A DNA stretch of 64,000 nucleotides from JANNNF01 sp040385825. GTDB lineage: Bacteria; Pseudomonadota; Alphaproteobacteria; Rhodobacterales; Rhodobacteraceae. Of the stretch, positions 8,784 to 17,402 are shown piece after piece. The stretch lies in NCBI GenBank assembly GCA_040385825.1, contig JAZKGQ010000002.1, forward strand, positions 248,001 to 312,000, given 5' to 3'. The notes beneath the pieces are model-generated. The model saw only the letters and a program-made list of their open reading frames with translations, was not told where the DNA came from and made no database searches. The translations under genes were made by a program, and so were the position numbers. The first letter of the stretch is position 1; every line of letters begins with the position of its first letter.

Positions 8784-11549
8784 ATGTCACAGACCTTTGC
8801 CGCCCGCCTGACCCGCCAGCCCCTTGCCTTCGATCCCGCCGCCGGGGCCGATGCCCGCGCCGCCTTTGCCGATCTGCCGCCCGAGGTGGCGGGCCTGATC
8901 GCAGGCACCGCCGGATGCAGCCCCTATCTGAAGGGCGCGATGGCGCAAGAAGGGCCGTGGCTGCGCGAGGCCGTGTCGGGCGCGCCCGAAGCGGCGCTTG
9001 CCGGGGTTCTGGCGGGGCTGGAGGGGGGGGCTGATCTGGCATCGGCCCTGCGCGGGGCCAAGCGGCGGGTGGCGGTGCTGACCGCGCTGTGCGATCTGGG
9101 CGGGGTCTGGACGCTGGAACAGGTGACCGGGGCCTTGACCGGGCTTGCCGACCGGGCGGTGCATCTGGCGCTGACCACGCTGGTCGCCGATGAAATCCGC
9201 CGGGGCAAGCTGCCGGGGGCCACGCCGGACGATGCGGCGGACGCAGGCGGCATGGTGGCGCTGGCCATGGGCAAGATGGGCGCGCATGAGCTGAACTATT
9301 CGTCCGACATCGATCTGGTCTGCCTGTTCGACGAGACACGCTATCCGGGCGTGGAACAAGAGGCCCGCGCGGCCTTCATCCGCGTGACCCGCAAGATGGC
9401 GGCGATGCTGTCGGATGTGACGGCGCAGGGCTATGTCTTTCGCACCGACCTGCGCCTGCGCCCCGATGCGGCGGTGACGCCGGTGTGCATTTCCATGGCG
9501 GCGGCCGAGGCCTATTACGAAAGCGTGGGGCGGACCTGGGAACGCGGGGCCTATATCAAGGCGCGGCCCTGTGGCGGCGATCTGCGCGCGGGATGGGGGT
9601 TTCTGAAGACGCTGACCCCGTTCGTCTGGCGCAAGCATCTGGATTTCGCGGCCATCGAGGATGCCCATGACATGCGCCTGCGCATCCGCGACCACCGGGG
9701 CCTGCACGGGCCGGTCACGGTGGAAGGCCACAACATGAAACTGGGGGTGGGCGGCATCCGTGAGATCGAATTCTTCACCCAGACCCGCCAGTTGATCGCC
9801 GGGGGCCGCGACCCCGACCTGCGCGACCGGACCACCGTTGGCGGGCTTGCGGCGCTGGCGGCAAAGGGCTGGGTGCCGTACGATGTGACGGCAGAACTGA
9901 CCACGCTGTACCGCGCGCACCGCGAGGTGGAGCATCGCTTGCAGATGGTGAATGACGCCCAGACCCATGATCTGCCGCTGACGGCAGAAGGGGTGGCGCG
10001 GATCGCCGCCTTCTGCGGGCAGAGCGACGCTGCGTTTCGCACAGGGTTGCTGGACCGGCTGGCGCGGACCGATCATCTGACCGAAGGCTTCTTTGCGCCG
10101 ACCGTGGCGCCGGTGGCGCCGGGACCGGCCCTGTCGGATCAGGCGGCGCGGCTGGTGGCGGGCTGGGCGTCCTACCCCGCCTTGCGGTCTGACCGCGCCC
10201 AGGGGATTTTCCGCCGCCTGCGCCCGGTGCTGCTGGCGCAACTGGGACGCGCCGCCAACCCCGACGAGGCGCTGGTGGCGCTGGACGGGTTTCTGGCGGG
10301 CCTGCCTGCCGGGGTGCAGATCTTTTCGCTGTTCGAGGCCAACCCGCAACTGGTGGAACTGATCGTCGACATTGCCGCCACTTCGCCGGACCTTGCGCGC
10401 TATCTTGCGCGCAATGCGGCGGTGCTGGACGGGGTGATCGGCGGGTCGTTCTTTGCCGCCTGGCCGGGAGAGGCGGCGCTGACCGCCGAGTTGCGGGCAC
10501 GGCTGGCCGGGCTGGACGATTACGAGCGACGACTGGATTCGGCGCGGGTCTGGATGAAGGAATGGCATTTCCGGGTGGGGGTGCATCACCTGCGCGGGCT
10601 GATCGACGGCTTTGCGGCGGGGCGGCACTATGCCGATCTTGCGGGGGCCGTGCTGGCGGCGCTGTGGGAGGTGGTGGCGGCTGAATTTGCGGTCAAGCAC
10701 GGGACCATGCCGGGGCAGGGTGCTGTGCTGGTGGGGATGGGGTCACTGGGCGCGGGGAGGCTGAATGCGCAGTCCGACCTGGACCTGATCGTCATTTATG
10801 ACGCGGGCGATGCGGTGTCGGACGGGCCGCGCCCGCTGGCGACCCGGCCCTATTTTGCGCGCCTGACCCAGGCGATGGTGACGGCGGTATCGGCGCAGAT
10901 GGCGCAGGGGCGGCTTTATGAGGTGGACATGCGGCTGCGCCCCTCGGGGCGGCAAGGGCCGGTGGCCACGTCCATCGCGTCATTCCGCAGCTATCAGCAG
11001 GACGAGGCCTGGACCTGGGAACATCTGGCCCTGACGCGCGCGCGGGTGATGGCGGGGGCCGCGGGGCTGGCGGCAGAGTTCGAGGCGTTCCGGGCGGGGC
11101 TGCTGGCGGCCAAGGGGCAGGGGCCGGACGTGCGGGCCGATGTGGCGGCGATGCGGGCGCGGCTGGCGGCGGCAAAACCGGGATCGGGCAGTTGGGATGC
11201 CAAGAACGGGCCGGGCCGGTTGATGGATATTGAACTGGCGGCACAGATGGTCGCCTTGCTGGCGGGGTCGCCTGCGCGGCGGGTCGAGGCGCAGATCGCT
11301 TCGGGCGGGGGTGCCGTCCTGTCGCAATCGGACCAGACGGCGTTGCGGGATGGGTACAGGTTGTTCTGGCAGGTGCAGGCGGCGTTGCGGTTGCTGGGCG
11401 CGGCGGCGATTGACCCGGCTGCGATGGGTCTGGGGGGCTGTGCCTTTGTGCTGCGCGAAACCGGCGAGGCCGATGCCGCCGCCCTGTCGGCGCGGCTGGA
11501 GGCCGCAGCGGGCCGGGCCGAGGCGGTGATAGGCGGGATGCTGGCATGA
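8784..11549 (+). CDS. glnE: Bifunctional glutamine synthetase adenylyltransferase / adenylyl-removing enzyme
   Basis: This 921-residue protein controls glutamine synthetase by adding AMP when nitrogen is plentiful and removing it when nitrogen is scarce, under PII control. It has the duplicated nucleotidyltransferase architecture: the N-terminal adenylyl-removing domain with GKMGAHELNYSSDIDLVCLF near residue 160 (the G-D-x-D metal site) and the C-terminal adenylylating domain with GMGSLGAGRLNAQSDLDLIV near residue 650. Between and after lie GlnD-PII-uridylyltransferase-like helical regions (e.g. KLGVGGIREIEFFTQ). The start at 8784 (MSQTFAARL) is preferred; an upstream ATG at 8739 would add an unconserved proline-rich stretch. 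The length is normal for the order. Confidence 0.95.
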   Translation: MSQTFAARLTRQPLAFDPAAGADARAAFADLPPEVAGLIAGTAGCSPYLKGAMAQEGPWLREAVSGAPEAALAGVLAGLEGGADLASALRGAKRRVAVLTALCDLGGVWTLEQVTGALTGLADRAVHLALTTLVADEIRRGKLPGATPDDAADAGGMVALAMGKMGAHELNYSSDIDLVCLFDETRYPGVEQEARAAFIRVTRKMAAMLSDVTAQGYVFRTDLRLRPDAAVTPVCISMAAAEAYYESVGRTWERGAYIKARPCGGDLRAGWGFLKTLTPFVWRKHLDFAAIEDAHDMRLRIRDHRGLHGPVTVEGHNMKLGVGGIREIEFFTQTRQLIAGGRDPDLRDRTTVGGLAALAAKGWVPYDVTAELTTLYRAHREVEHRLQMVNDAQTHDLPLTAEGVARIAAFCGQSDAAFRTGLLDRLARTDHLTEGFFAPTVAPVAPGPALSDQAARLVAGWASYPALRSDRAQGIFRRLRPVLLAQLGRAANPDEALVALDGFLAGLPAGVQIFSLFEANPQLVELIVDIAATSPDLARYLARNAAVLDGVIGGSFFAAWPGEAALTAELRARLAGLDDYERRLDSARVWMKEWHFRVGVHHLRGLIDGFAAGRHYADLAGAVLAALWEVVAAEFAVKHGTMPGQGAVLVGMGSLGAGRLNAQSDLDLIVIYDAGDAVSDGPRPLATRPYFARLTQAMVTAVSAQMAQGRLYEVDMRLRPSGRQGPVATSIASFRSYQQDEAWTWEHLALTRARVMAGAAGLAAEFEAFRAGLLAAKGQGPDVRADVAAMRARLAAAKPGSGSWDAKNGPGRLMDIELAAQMVALLAGSPARRVEAQIASGGGAVLSQSDQTALRDGYRLFWQVQAALRLLGAAAIDPAAMGLGGCAFVLRETGEADAAALSARLEAAAGRAEAVIGGMLA

Positions 11550-11574
11550 GGTGTGACAGATGGGGAGACGGGCC

Positions 11575-11844
11575 GTGGACATAGCAACCGCCGACTGGAA
11601 GGGCCTCGTGCGCGAAAGTTACCGGATCGAGGGGATCACGGACGGCGAATGCCGGTCGATCTTTGTCGACTGGGCGCTGTCGGTGCCGACGGGCGTGCCT
11701 GTGCCCGACGCGCTGCGCGCGCTGATCGCGCATTACGCGCTGCCAGAGCCGGACCATCCCATGAGCGCGGTGTTGACCGAAGGGCTGACGGCACCCGAGG
11801 CACCGAAGCGTCGCGGCGGGCGGGCGGCGCGGGTCGGGGTTTAG
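11575..11844 (+). CDS. Small conserved hypothetical protein downstream of glnE
   Basis: An 89-residue protein that I do not recognise. The body DWKGLVRESYRIEGITDGEC then RSIFVDWALSVPTG looks like a compact folded domain; the C-terminus is basic (PKRRGGRAARVGV). A GTG start at 11575 is preferred because GGGGAG lies seven bases before it, while the in-frame ATG at 11560 has no good site. It follows glnE by 25 bases and is probably co-transcribed. Codon use matches the neighbours. No function is assigned. Confidence 0.6.
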   Translation: MDIATADWKGLVRESYRIEGITDGECRSIFVDWALSVPTGVPVPDALRALIAHYALPEPDHPMSAVLTEGLTAPEAPKRRGGRAARVGV

Positions 11845-11862
11845 GTCTGGCGGGGGGGGGGG

Positions 11863-11931
11863 AGGATGGGCAGATTGCCCATCCTACAGTGGTTGAGTGA
11901 TGGCGTTAGATGGGCATATTGCCCATCCTAC
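11863..11931. repeat. Two tandem GATGGGC palindromes
   Basis: AGGATGGGC-AGATT-GCCCATCCT (11863-11885) and GATGGGC-ATATT-GCCCATC (11909-11927, followed by CTAC) are two copies of the palindromic repeat also found at 17313 and 51820. They lie between a rightward gene and eda, whose stop codon begins right after the second copy. Confidence 0.75.
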
Positions 11932-11932
11932 G

Positions 11933-12574
11933 TTAGCTGCGCAGGGCGACGGCTTCGGCGGCGAGAGTGGTGATTGCGGCCCAGTCGCCGCGCGCCATGG
12001 CGTCCTTGGGGGCGACCCAGGATCCGCCGACGCAGAGGATGTTCGAGAGGCCCAGATAATCGCGGGCGTTCTTCAGGCTGATCCCCCCCGTGGGGCAGAA
12101 TTTCACCTGCGGGATCGGCGCGCCGATGGATTTCAGATAGGCCGCCCCGCCTGCCTGTTCGGCCGGGAAGAATTTTTGCACCGTATAGCCCTTTTCCAGC
12201 AGGGCCATCACCTCGGACGCGGTGGCGGCACCGGGAAGCAGCGGCAGGTCGTATTCGGCGCAGGCATCCAGCAGCCGTTCGGTGGCCCCCGGCGACACCC
12301 CGAACAGCGCGCCCGCCGCCTTGGCGGCCTTGACATCGGCGGGGGTCAGCAGCGTGCCCGCCCCCACCACACCGCCCGGTACTTCTGACATCGCGCGGAT
12401 TGCGTCGAGGGCAGCGGGGGTGCGCAACGTGACCTCGAGCGCGGGCAGACCGCCTGCGACCAGGGCTTGCGCCAGTTTGGCGGCATGGGCCAGATCGTCG
12501 ATCACCAGCACGGGGACAACGGGGGCGAGGCGGCAGATTTCAGCGGCTTTGGCGGATTGCTGGGCGGGGGTCAT
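11933..12574 (-). CDS. eda: 2-dehydro-3-deoxy-phosphogluconate (KDPG) aldolase
   Basis: The 213-residue class I aldolase splits KDPG to pyruvate and glyceraldehyde 3-phosphate, the last step unique to the Entner-Doudoroff pathway. It shows the family's catalytic glutamate in LEVTLRT (Glu47), the GAGTLL phosphate loop, the Schiff-base lysine in VQKFFPAE (Lys134) and GGISLKNARDYL near the end. Length and order match Eda exactly. It lies downstream of edd on the same strand, about 80 bases apart with a dispersed repeat in the gap, so the two are likely an operon. Confidence 0.95.
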   Translation of the reverse strand: MTPAQQSAKAAEICRLAPVVPVLVIDDLAHAAKLAQALVAGGLPALEVTLRTPAALDAIRAMSEVPGGVVGAGTLLTPADVKAAKAAGALFGVSPGATERLLDACAEYDLPLLPGAATASEVMALLEKGYTVQKFFPAEQAGGAAYLKSIGAPIPQVKFCPTGGISLKNARDYLGLSNILCVGGSWVAPKDAMARGDWAAITTLAAEAVALRS

Positions 12575-12605
12575 GGGGATGGTCCTTTGGGTCTTGTGCC
12601 GGTCG

Positions 12606-12649
12606 AGGGGGAGGAGCCTCCGGCGGGGATATTTGGAAACAGATGATGG
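12606..12649 (+). repeat. Composite hairpin/GATATTT repeat between edd and eda
   Basis: A GC hairpin (GGAGGAGCCTCC) is followed by CGGGGATATTTGG and AAACAGATGATGG. It matches the element at 39061, 49102 and 61585 and is in the same orientation. Here it lies inside a probable minus-strand operon. Confidence 0.6.
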
Positions 12650-12657
12650 CGGGTGGG

Positions 12658-14463
12658 TCAGACCACCACTGCGGCCCCGGTATCGGCAGAGCCTACGGTG
12701 CGGCGGAAGGCCTCGAACAGCTCGCGTCCCGTGCCGTGGCGGTTGTGCGACAGGTCTGCAACCACCGGTTCGCGGGCGTCAAATTCCGCGCTGATCACCG
12801 ACAGGGTGCCTGCCTTGGCGTCGAGCCGGATGATGTCGCCGTCGCGCAGCTTTGCCAGCGGGCCGCCGACGGCCGCCTCGGGGCAGACATGGATGGCGGC
12901 GGGCACCTTGCCCGACGCGCCCGACATGCGGCCATCGGTGACGAGCGCCACCTTGAGGCCACGGTCCTGCAGCACCGACAGGGTGGGGGTCAGCGAGTGC
13001 AGTTCCGGCATCCCGTTGGCCTGCGGGCCCTGGAAGCGGACCACGACCACGGTGTCCGTGGTGAACTCGCCGGCCTTGAAGGCGCGTTTCACGTCTTCCT
13101 GATCGTGGAAGATGCGGGCAGGGGCCTCGATGATGTGGCGTTCGGGGGCCACGGCGGATACCTTGATCACCCCGCGCCCCAGGTTGCCGGTCAGTTGTTT
13201 CAGCCCGCCGGTGGTGGCGAAAGGGTCGGAGGCCGGGCGCAGGATGCGGTCGTTCAGCGTGTCGGGCGAGCCATCCTGCCAGACCAGCTTGCCGTCGATC
13301 AGCCTGGGTTCCTGTCGGTAATGGGTCAGCCCGTCGCCGGCGATGGTCTTGGCATCGGGGTGCAGCAGCCCTGCGTCCAGCAACTGGCCGATCATGTAGG
13401 ACAGCCCGCCTGCCGCGTGGAAATGGTTCACATCGGCCAGCCCGTTGGGATAGACCTTGGCCATCAGCGGCACCACATCGGACAGGTCGGCGAAATCCTG
13501 CAGATCGAGGATCACGCCCGACGCCCGCGCCATGGCGGGCAGGTGCAGCACGAGGTTGGTGGACCCGCCCGTGGCCATCAGGCCGACAAGGCCGTTCACA
13601 TAGGCGCGTTCGTCAAGGATTTCCCCCACGGGGCGGTAATCGTTGCCAAGGGCGGTGATGCGGGCGGCGCGGTCGACGGCAGCCGTGGTCAGCGCCTCAC
13701 GCAAGGGCGTGCCGGGGTTGACGAAGGACGATCCGGGCAGGTGCAGGCCCATGAACTCCATCAGCATCTGGTTGGTGTTGGCCGTGCCGTAGAAGGTGCA
13801 GGTGCCGGGGCCGTGGTAGCTGGCCATTTCGGCCTTCATCAGATCATCCCGCGTCATCTTGCCTTCGGCAAAGGCGTTGCGCACCTTGGATTTTTCGTCA
13901 TTCGGCAGGCCGGAAGTCATCGGCCCTGCAGGCACGAACACGGCAGGCAGGTGCGAGAAGGTGGCGGCGGCGATGATCAGGCCGGGGACGATCTTGTCGC
14001 AGACGCCAAGGAACAGCGCAGAATCAAAGGTGTTGTGCGACAGCGACACGCCTGCGGCCAAAGCGATCACATCGCGGGAAAACAGCGACAGTTCCATCCC
14101 GGCCTGGCCCTGGGTCACGCCGTCGCACATGGCGGGCACGCCGCCTGCGACCTGCGCCGTGGCCCCGGCGGCGCGGGCGGCGGTGCGGATCAGGTCGGGA
14201 TAGCGTTCAAACGGCTGATGCGCCGACAGCATGTCATTGTAGGAGGTGACGATGCCGATGTTGGGCGCGCGGGTGGTGGCAAGGGTGGCCTTGTCCTGTT
14301 CCATCGCCGCATAGGCATGGGCCTGATTGCCGCAGGCCAGATGGCCGCGCGCGGGGCCGTCGCGCCCGGCCTCGGCCATGCGGGCAAGATAGGCCGACCG
14401 GGTGCTGGCCGACCGCGCGCGGATGCGGTCGGTGACGCTGGCGAGGGTGGGGTGAAGCGACAT
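12658..14463 (-). CDS. edd: 6-phosphogluconate dehydratase
   Basis: This 601-residue enzyme of the IlvD/Edd family uses an iron-sulfur cluster to dehydrate 6-phosphogluconate to KDPG. Family blocks include IGIVTSYNDMLSAHQPFERYP, VAGGVPAMCDGVTQGQ with one cluster cysteine, SHNTFDSALFLGVCDKIVPG with another, FYGTANTNQMLMEFMGLHLPG, and TDGRMSGASGKVPAAIH near the C-terminus. ATG 14463 (MSLHPTLASVTDR) gives the usual Edd length; the open frame extends 68 codons further upstream but without conservation. A palindromic LacI-type operator lies 43 bases upstream of the start. Confidence 0.95.
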   Translation of the reverse strand: MSLHPTLASVTDRIRARSASTRSAYLARMAEAGRDGPARGHLACGNQAHAYAAMEQDKATLATTRAPNIGIVTSYNDMLSAHQPFERYPDLIRTAARAAGATAQVAGGVPAMCDGVTQGQAGMELSLFSRDVIALAAGVSLSHNTFDSALFLGVCDKIVPGLIIAAATFSHLPAVFVPAGPMTSGLPNDEKSKVRNAFAEGKMTRDDLMKAEMASYHGPGTCTFYGTANTNQMLMEFMGLHLPGSSFVNPGTPLREALTTAAVDRAARITALGNDYRPVGEILDERAYVNGLVGLMATGGSTNLVLHLPAMARASGVILDLQDFADLSDVVPLMAKVYPNGLADVNHFHAAGGLSYMIGQLLDAGLLHPDAKTIAGDGLTHYRQEPRLIDGKLVWQDGSPDTLNDRILRPASDPFATTGGLKQLTGNLGRGVIKVSAVAPERHIIEAPARIFHDQEDVKRAFKAGEFTTDTVVVVRFQGPQANGMPELHSLTPTLSVLQDRGLKVALVTDGRMSGASGKVPAAIHVCPEAAVGGPLAKLRDGDIIRLDAKAGTLSVISAEFDAREPVVADLSHNRHGTGRELFEAFRRTVGSADTGAAVVV

Positions 14464-14505
14464 TTGGGCCTCTGACGATTGGGATGCGGCAAGCATAGCA
14501 TGATG

Positions 14506-14519
14506 TGTTAGCGCTAACA
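14506..14519. promoter_or_regulatory. LacI-family type operator upstream of edd
   Basis: TGTTAGCGCTAACA is a perfect 14-base palindrome with the central CG/GC step typical of LacI/GntR-type sites. It lies 43 bases upstream of the edd start and about 200 bases upstream of the divergent lipoprotein gene. A LacI-family regulator of the Entner-Doudoroff genes is the natural candidate; none is encoded in the window. Confidence 0.65.
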
Positions 14520-14720
14520 AGGCAGCATGGGTCGGCATTGGGCAAGGCATGGGCGAACGGCCCGACCCGCAAGACTGTTCACAAATCACGGGCTGTGCCG
14601 CGGGATTGTTTCCATCGCCGCAATCATACCCCGGAATCGCGCGATGTTTTGCGAATTTTCGCCGCATTTGCAGAGAATATTCAAGGCATTCAGCAAGGGG
14701 CAGAAGCCTCGGAGGGTCAC

Positions 14721-15443
14721 ATGGCTATCGCATCGTTCAACTACCGCACCGCCTTGATCGGCCTGGGACTGGCCCTGAGCCTTGGCGCGTGCAGCACGCC
14801 CGACACGGTATCGCGCAGCGGCTATGCCGCGCCGGGCATCACCCTGGCCACCCAAGGGCGCGCCGTGGCGGTGCCGGGGGCGGCTGCGGCAGGACCGCGC
14901 ATTCTGGCGGCGCAGTATGATGTGCAGGATGTGCGCATCAACGTGTCGCGCAAGCTGAAAGTGTCCGAGGCCAACGTGTTCTACCCGATGGCCGACATCG
15001 TCTGGCGCGGCGAGCCGCGTGGCGACCGCTATCGGCAGGTCGCGGCGATGTATCAGGAGGCGATGGCGGCGGGCACCGGGGGCATGACCAGTGGCCGGGC
15101 GGTGAACGTGGATATCAATGTCAACCGCCACCACGGGCTGACGGAAAAGACCCGCTACACGGTGGGCGGGGTGCATTCGCTGCGCTTCATGCTGACGGTG
15201 ACGGATGCCGCCACGGGGCAGGTGATCGACGGGCCGCGCGAAGTGGTGGCCGATGTGAAGGCGGCAGGCGGCAATCAGGCGATCATCGAGGAACAGAATG
15301 GCCGCACGCAGCGGGTTGTCGTGGTCGAGCGGCTGGCGCAGGTGATCCGGCGCGAGCTGTCGCAATCGGTGGTGGCGACGCCGGAACTGACGGCACGGTT
15401 GCAGTCGGACGTGACGGTAACTGTGGCGGGTCTGGGGCAGTAA
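14721..15443 (+). CDS. Outer-membrane-type lipoprotein, DUF6778-like
   Basis: A 240-residue protein starting MAIASFNYRTALIGLGLALS and followed by LGAC, a signal peptide with a lipobox whose cysteine would be lipidated. After a short linker the mature part is mixed alpha/beta (VQDVRINVSRKLKVSE, NVDINVNRHHGLTEKTRYTV, LRFMLTVTDAATGQVI). I believe it belongs to a family of Rhodobacteraceae lipoproteins called DUF6778, but that name is recalled, not checked. GGAGGGTC precedes ATG 14721; the upstream frame from 14505 covers the edd operator and is not coding. No function is assigned. Confidence 0.7.
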   Translation: MAIASFNYRTALIGLGLALSLGACSTPDTVSRSGYAAPGITLATQGRAVAVPGAAAAGPRILAAQYDVQDVRINVSRKLKVSEANVFYPMADIVWRGEPRGDRYRQVAAMYQEAMAAGTGGMTSGRAVNVDINVNRHHGLTEKTRYTVGGVHSLRFMLTVTDAATGQVIDGPREVVADVKAAGGNQAIIEEQNGRTQRVVVVERLAQVIRRELSQSVVATPELTARLQSDVTVTVAGLGQ

Positions 15444-15518
15444 CTGCGCAGGCCGATCTTGCGGGCCGATATGTCACGCCGATCTTTCACAACGCCGGCA
15501 AAGATTGTAAGGGGGGGC

Positions 15519-16772
15519 ATGCAGCCCTCCCTTTCGCATTCGCCCCGCCCAGAATCGTCCCTTGCGGACGCGCCCGCAGCCCATGGCCGCCCGGTTGTCC
15601 GCCTGAAACCCAAAGCCGAGGCTCGGGCGATCCGGCACGGCTTTCCCTGGGTCTATGCCGATGAACTGGTGACCGACCGCCGCACGGCGGGCCTTGCGCC
15701 CGGTGCGCTGGCGGTGCTGGAGGATGCCGACCGCAGGCCCCTGGGGCTGGTCACGGTCAATACAAAATCCAAGATCATCGTGCGGATGCTGGACCGCGAT
15801 CCCCTGGCGCAGATTGATCAGGCGTGGTTCGAGGCGCGGCTTTCGCGGGCATTGTCGCTGCGCAGCAGGTTATATGACGCGCCGTTCTACCGGCTGGTGC
15901 ATGCCGAGGCCGACGGTCTGCCCGGCATCGTGATCGACCGTTATGGCGATGTGGCCGTGGTCCAGCCGAATGCGGCCTGGGCCGAGGCGCATCTGGAGGT
16001 GCTGGTGGCGGCGCTGATCGCGGTCACGGGCGTCTCGTCAGTCGTCAAGAACGGCACAGGCCGGTCGCGGGTGCTGGAAGGGTTGTCCGAGGAAACCGTT
16101 TGTCTGGCCGGTTCGGTCGATGGACCGGTGCCCGTCGTGATGAACGGCGCCACCTACATGGCCGATGTGATGGGCGGCCAGAAGACCGGGTTGTTCTATG
16201 ATCAACGCCCGAACCACGCCTTTGCCGCGCGACTGGCGCGCGGGTCACGGGTGCTGGATGTGTTCGCCCATGTCGGCGGCTTTGGGCTGGCGGCGCTGGC
16301 AGCGGGGGCGGACAGCGCGCTTTCGGTGGATGCGTCGGCGGCGGCCCTAGGGCTGGCGTCCGAGGGGGCTGCGGCGTCGGGTTTTGCCGACCGCTTTGGC
16401 ACCCGGCAGGGCGATGCGTTCGAGGTGCTGGAGGCTTTGGCAACCGAGGGCGCGCAGTTCGACATGGTGATCTGCGACCCGCCGGCCTTTGCCCCCGCAA
16501 AACCGGCGCTGGAGGCGGGCCTGCGCGCCTATGAACGGCTGGCGCGGCTGGCGGCCCCCTTGGTGGCGCCGGGCGGCTATCTGGTGATGTGTTCGTGCTC
16601 GCACGCCGCCGACCTTGCGTCCTTCCGCAACGCTTCGGCGCGCGGCATCGGGCGTGGCGGGCGGCGGGGGCAGTTGCTGCACACCGGCTTTGCCGGGGCC
16701 GACCATCCGATGCTGCCGCAACTGGCGGAAAGCGGCTATCTCAAGGCGCTGTTCTTCCGGCTGGATGGCTGA
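15519..16772 (+). CDS. rlmI: RlmI-like 23S rRNA (cytosine-C5) methyltransferase
   Basis: The 417-residue protein has an N-terminal PUA-type RNA-binding domain (VRLKPKAEARAIRHGFPWVYADEL...GALAVLEDADRRPLGLVTVN) and a C-terminal SAM-dependent Rossmann domain. SAM motif I is VLDVFAHVGGFGLAALAAGA, the acidic residue follows in ALSVDASAAAL, and the catalytic region shows ICDPPAFAP and LVMCSCSHAAD with the conserved cysteine. This is the RlmI pattern (m5C1962 in E. coli); exact target is inferred. Start 15519 follows AAGGGGGG; a start at 15459 would place the sequence over the preceding intergenic region. The PIN-domain gene follows after 3 bases. Confidence 0.87.
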   Translation: MQPSLSHSPRPESSLADAPAAHGRPVVRLKPKAEARAIRHGFPWVYADELVTDRRTAGLAPGALAVLEDADRRPLGLVTVNTKSKIIVRMLDRDPLAQIDQAWFEARLSRALSLRSRLYDAPFYRLVHAEADGLPGIVIDRYGDVAVVQPNAAWAEAHLEVLVAALIAVTGVSSVVKNGTGRSRVLEGLSEETVCLAGSVDGPVPVVMNGATYMADVMGGQKTGLFYDQRPNHAFAARLARGSRVLDVFAHVGGFGLAALAAGADSALSVDASAAALGLASEGAAASGFADRFGTRQGDAFEVLEALATEGAQFDMVICDPPAFAPAKPALEAGLRAYERLARLAAPLVAPGGYLVMCSCSHAADLASFRNASARGIGRGGRRGQLLHTGFAGADHPMLPQLAESGYLKALFFRLDG

Positions 16773-16775
16773 GCC

Positions 16776-17315
16776 GTGAAGGCGGTTCTGGACGCCTGTG
16801 TTCTGTACCCCACCGTGCTGCGCGAGATTCTGACCGGGGTGGCGGCGCAGGGGCTGTACACGCCGTTGTGGTCGGACCGGATACTGGAGGAATGGGCGCG
16901 CGCGACGCACAAGCTGGGACCGGGGGCCGAGGCGGTGGCGCGGGGCGAGATTGCCCTGCTGCGCGCCGCGTTTCCCAAGGCCAGCCTCCGTGCGCAACCC
17001 GATATCGAGGCCCGGATGCTGCTGCCCGATGCCAATGACGTGCATGTGCTGGCCGTGGCCGTGGCGGGGCATGCCGATTGCATCGTGACCTTCAACGCCA
17101 GGGATTTTCCCCGCCATGTGCTGGCCGAGGAAGGCCTGGCCCGGCGCGACCCGGACGGGCTTTTGTGGGAATTGTGGTCGCATCACCCGGCGGAGGTTGC
17201 GGCGGTGGTCGCTCGTGTGCACGGCGTGGCGGAACGGATGGCGGGGGGGGACGTGCCGCTGCGGGCGCTGTTGAAGCGGGCGCAATTGCCAAGGCTGGCG
17301 AAGGCGATGGCGTAG
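16776..17315 (+). CDS. PIN-domain protein, RSP_2648-like
   Basis: A 179-residue protein beginning with GTG (KAVLDACVLYPTVLREILTG), the first PIN strand with its metal-binding aspartate. Further acidic residues of a PIN nuclease are seen in LEEWARA, LLPDANDVHVLAVAVA and DCIVTFNARDFP. It resembles the stand-alone PIN protein known in Rhodobacter as RSP_2648. No antitoxin gene is adjacent; it follows rlmI by 3 bases and is probably co-translated with it, which suggests a housekeeping RNA role rather than a toxin, but this is inference. Its stop falls at the edge of the GATGGGC repeat pair. Confidence 0.75.
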   Translation: MKAVLDACVLYPTVLREILTGVAAQGLYTPLWSDRILEEWARATHKLGPGAEAVARGEIALLRAAFPKASLRAQPDIEARMLLPDANDVHVLAVAVAGHADCIVTFNARDFPRHVLAEEGLARRDPDGLLWELWSHHPAEVAAVVARVHGVAERMAGGDVPLRALLKRAQLPRLAKAMA

Positions 17316-17402
17316 GATGGGCAATCTGCCCATCTTCCCCACCCGATAACCGCCCCGATCTGAATTTGACCGATCAAAGATGGGCGGAATCGCCCATCCT
17401 AC
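17313..17402. repeat. Pair of GATGGGC palindromes between convergent genes
   Basis: TAGGATGGGC-AATCT-GCCCATCTT (17313-17335) and AAGATGGGC-GGAAT-CGCCCATCCTAC (about 17377-17402) flank 40 unremarkable bases. The second copy encodes the last seven residues and the stop codon of the M48 protease gene on the minus strand; the first overlaps the PIN gene stop. Confidence 0.75.

Noticed and set aside
12643..14475. A 610-codon plus-strand frame opposite edd
   Set aside because: edd on the minus strand is unambiguous; the opposite frame is a GC-codon shadow.
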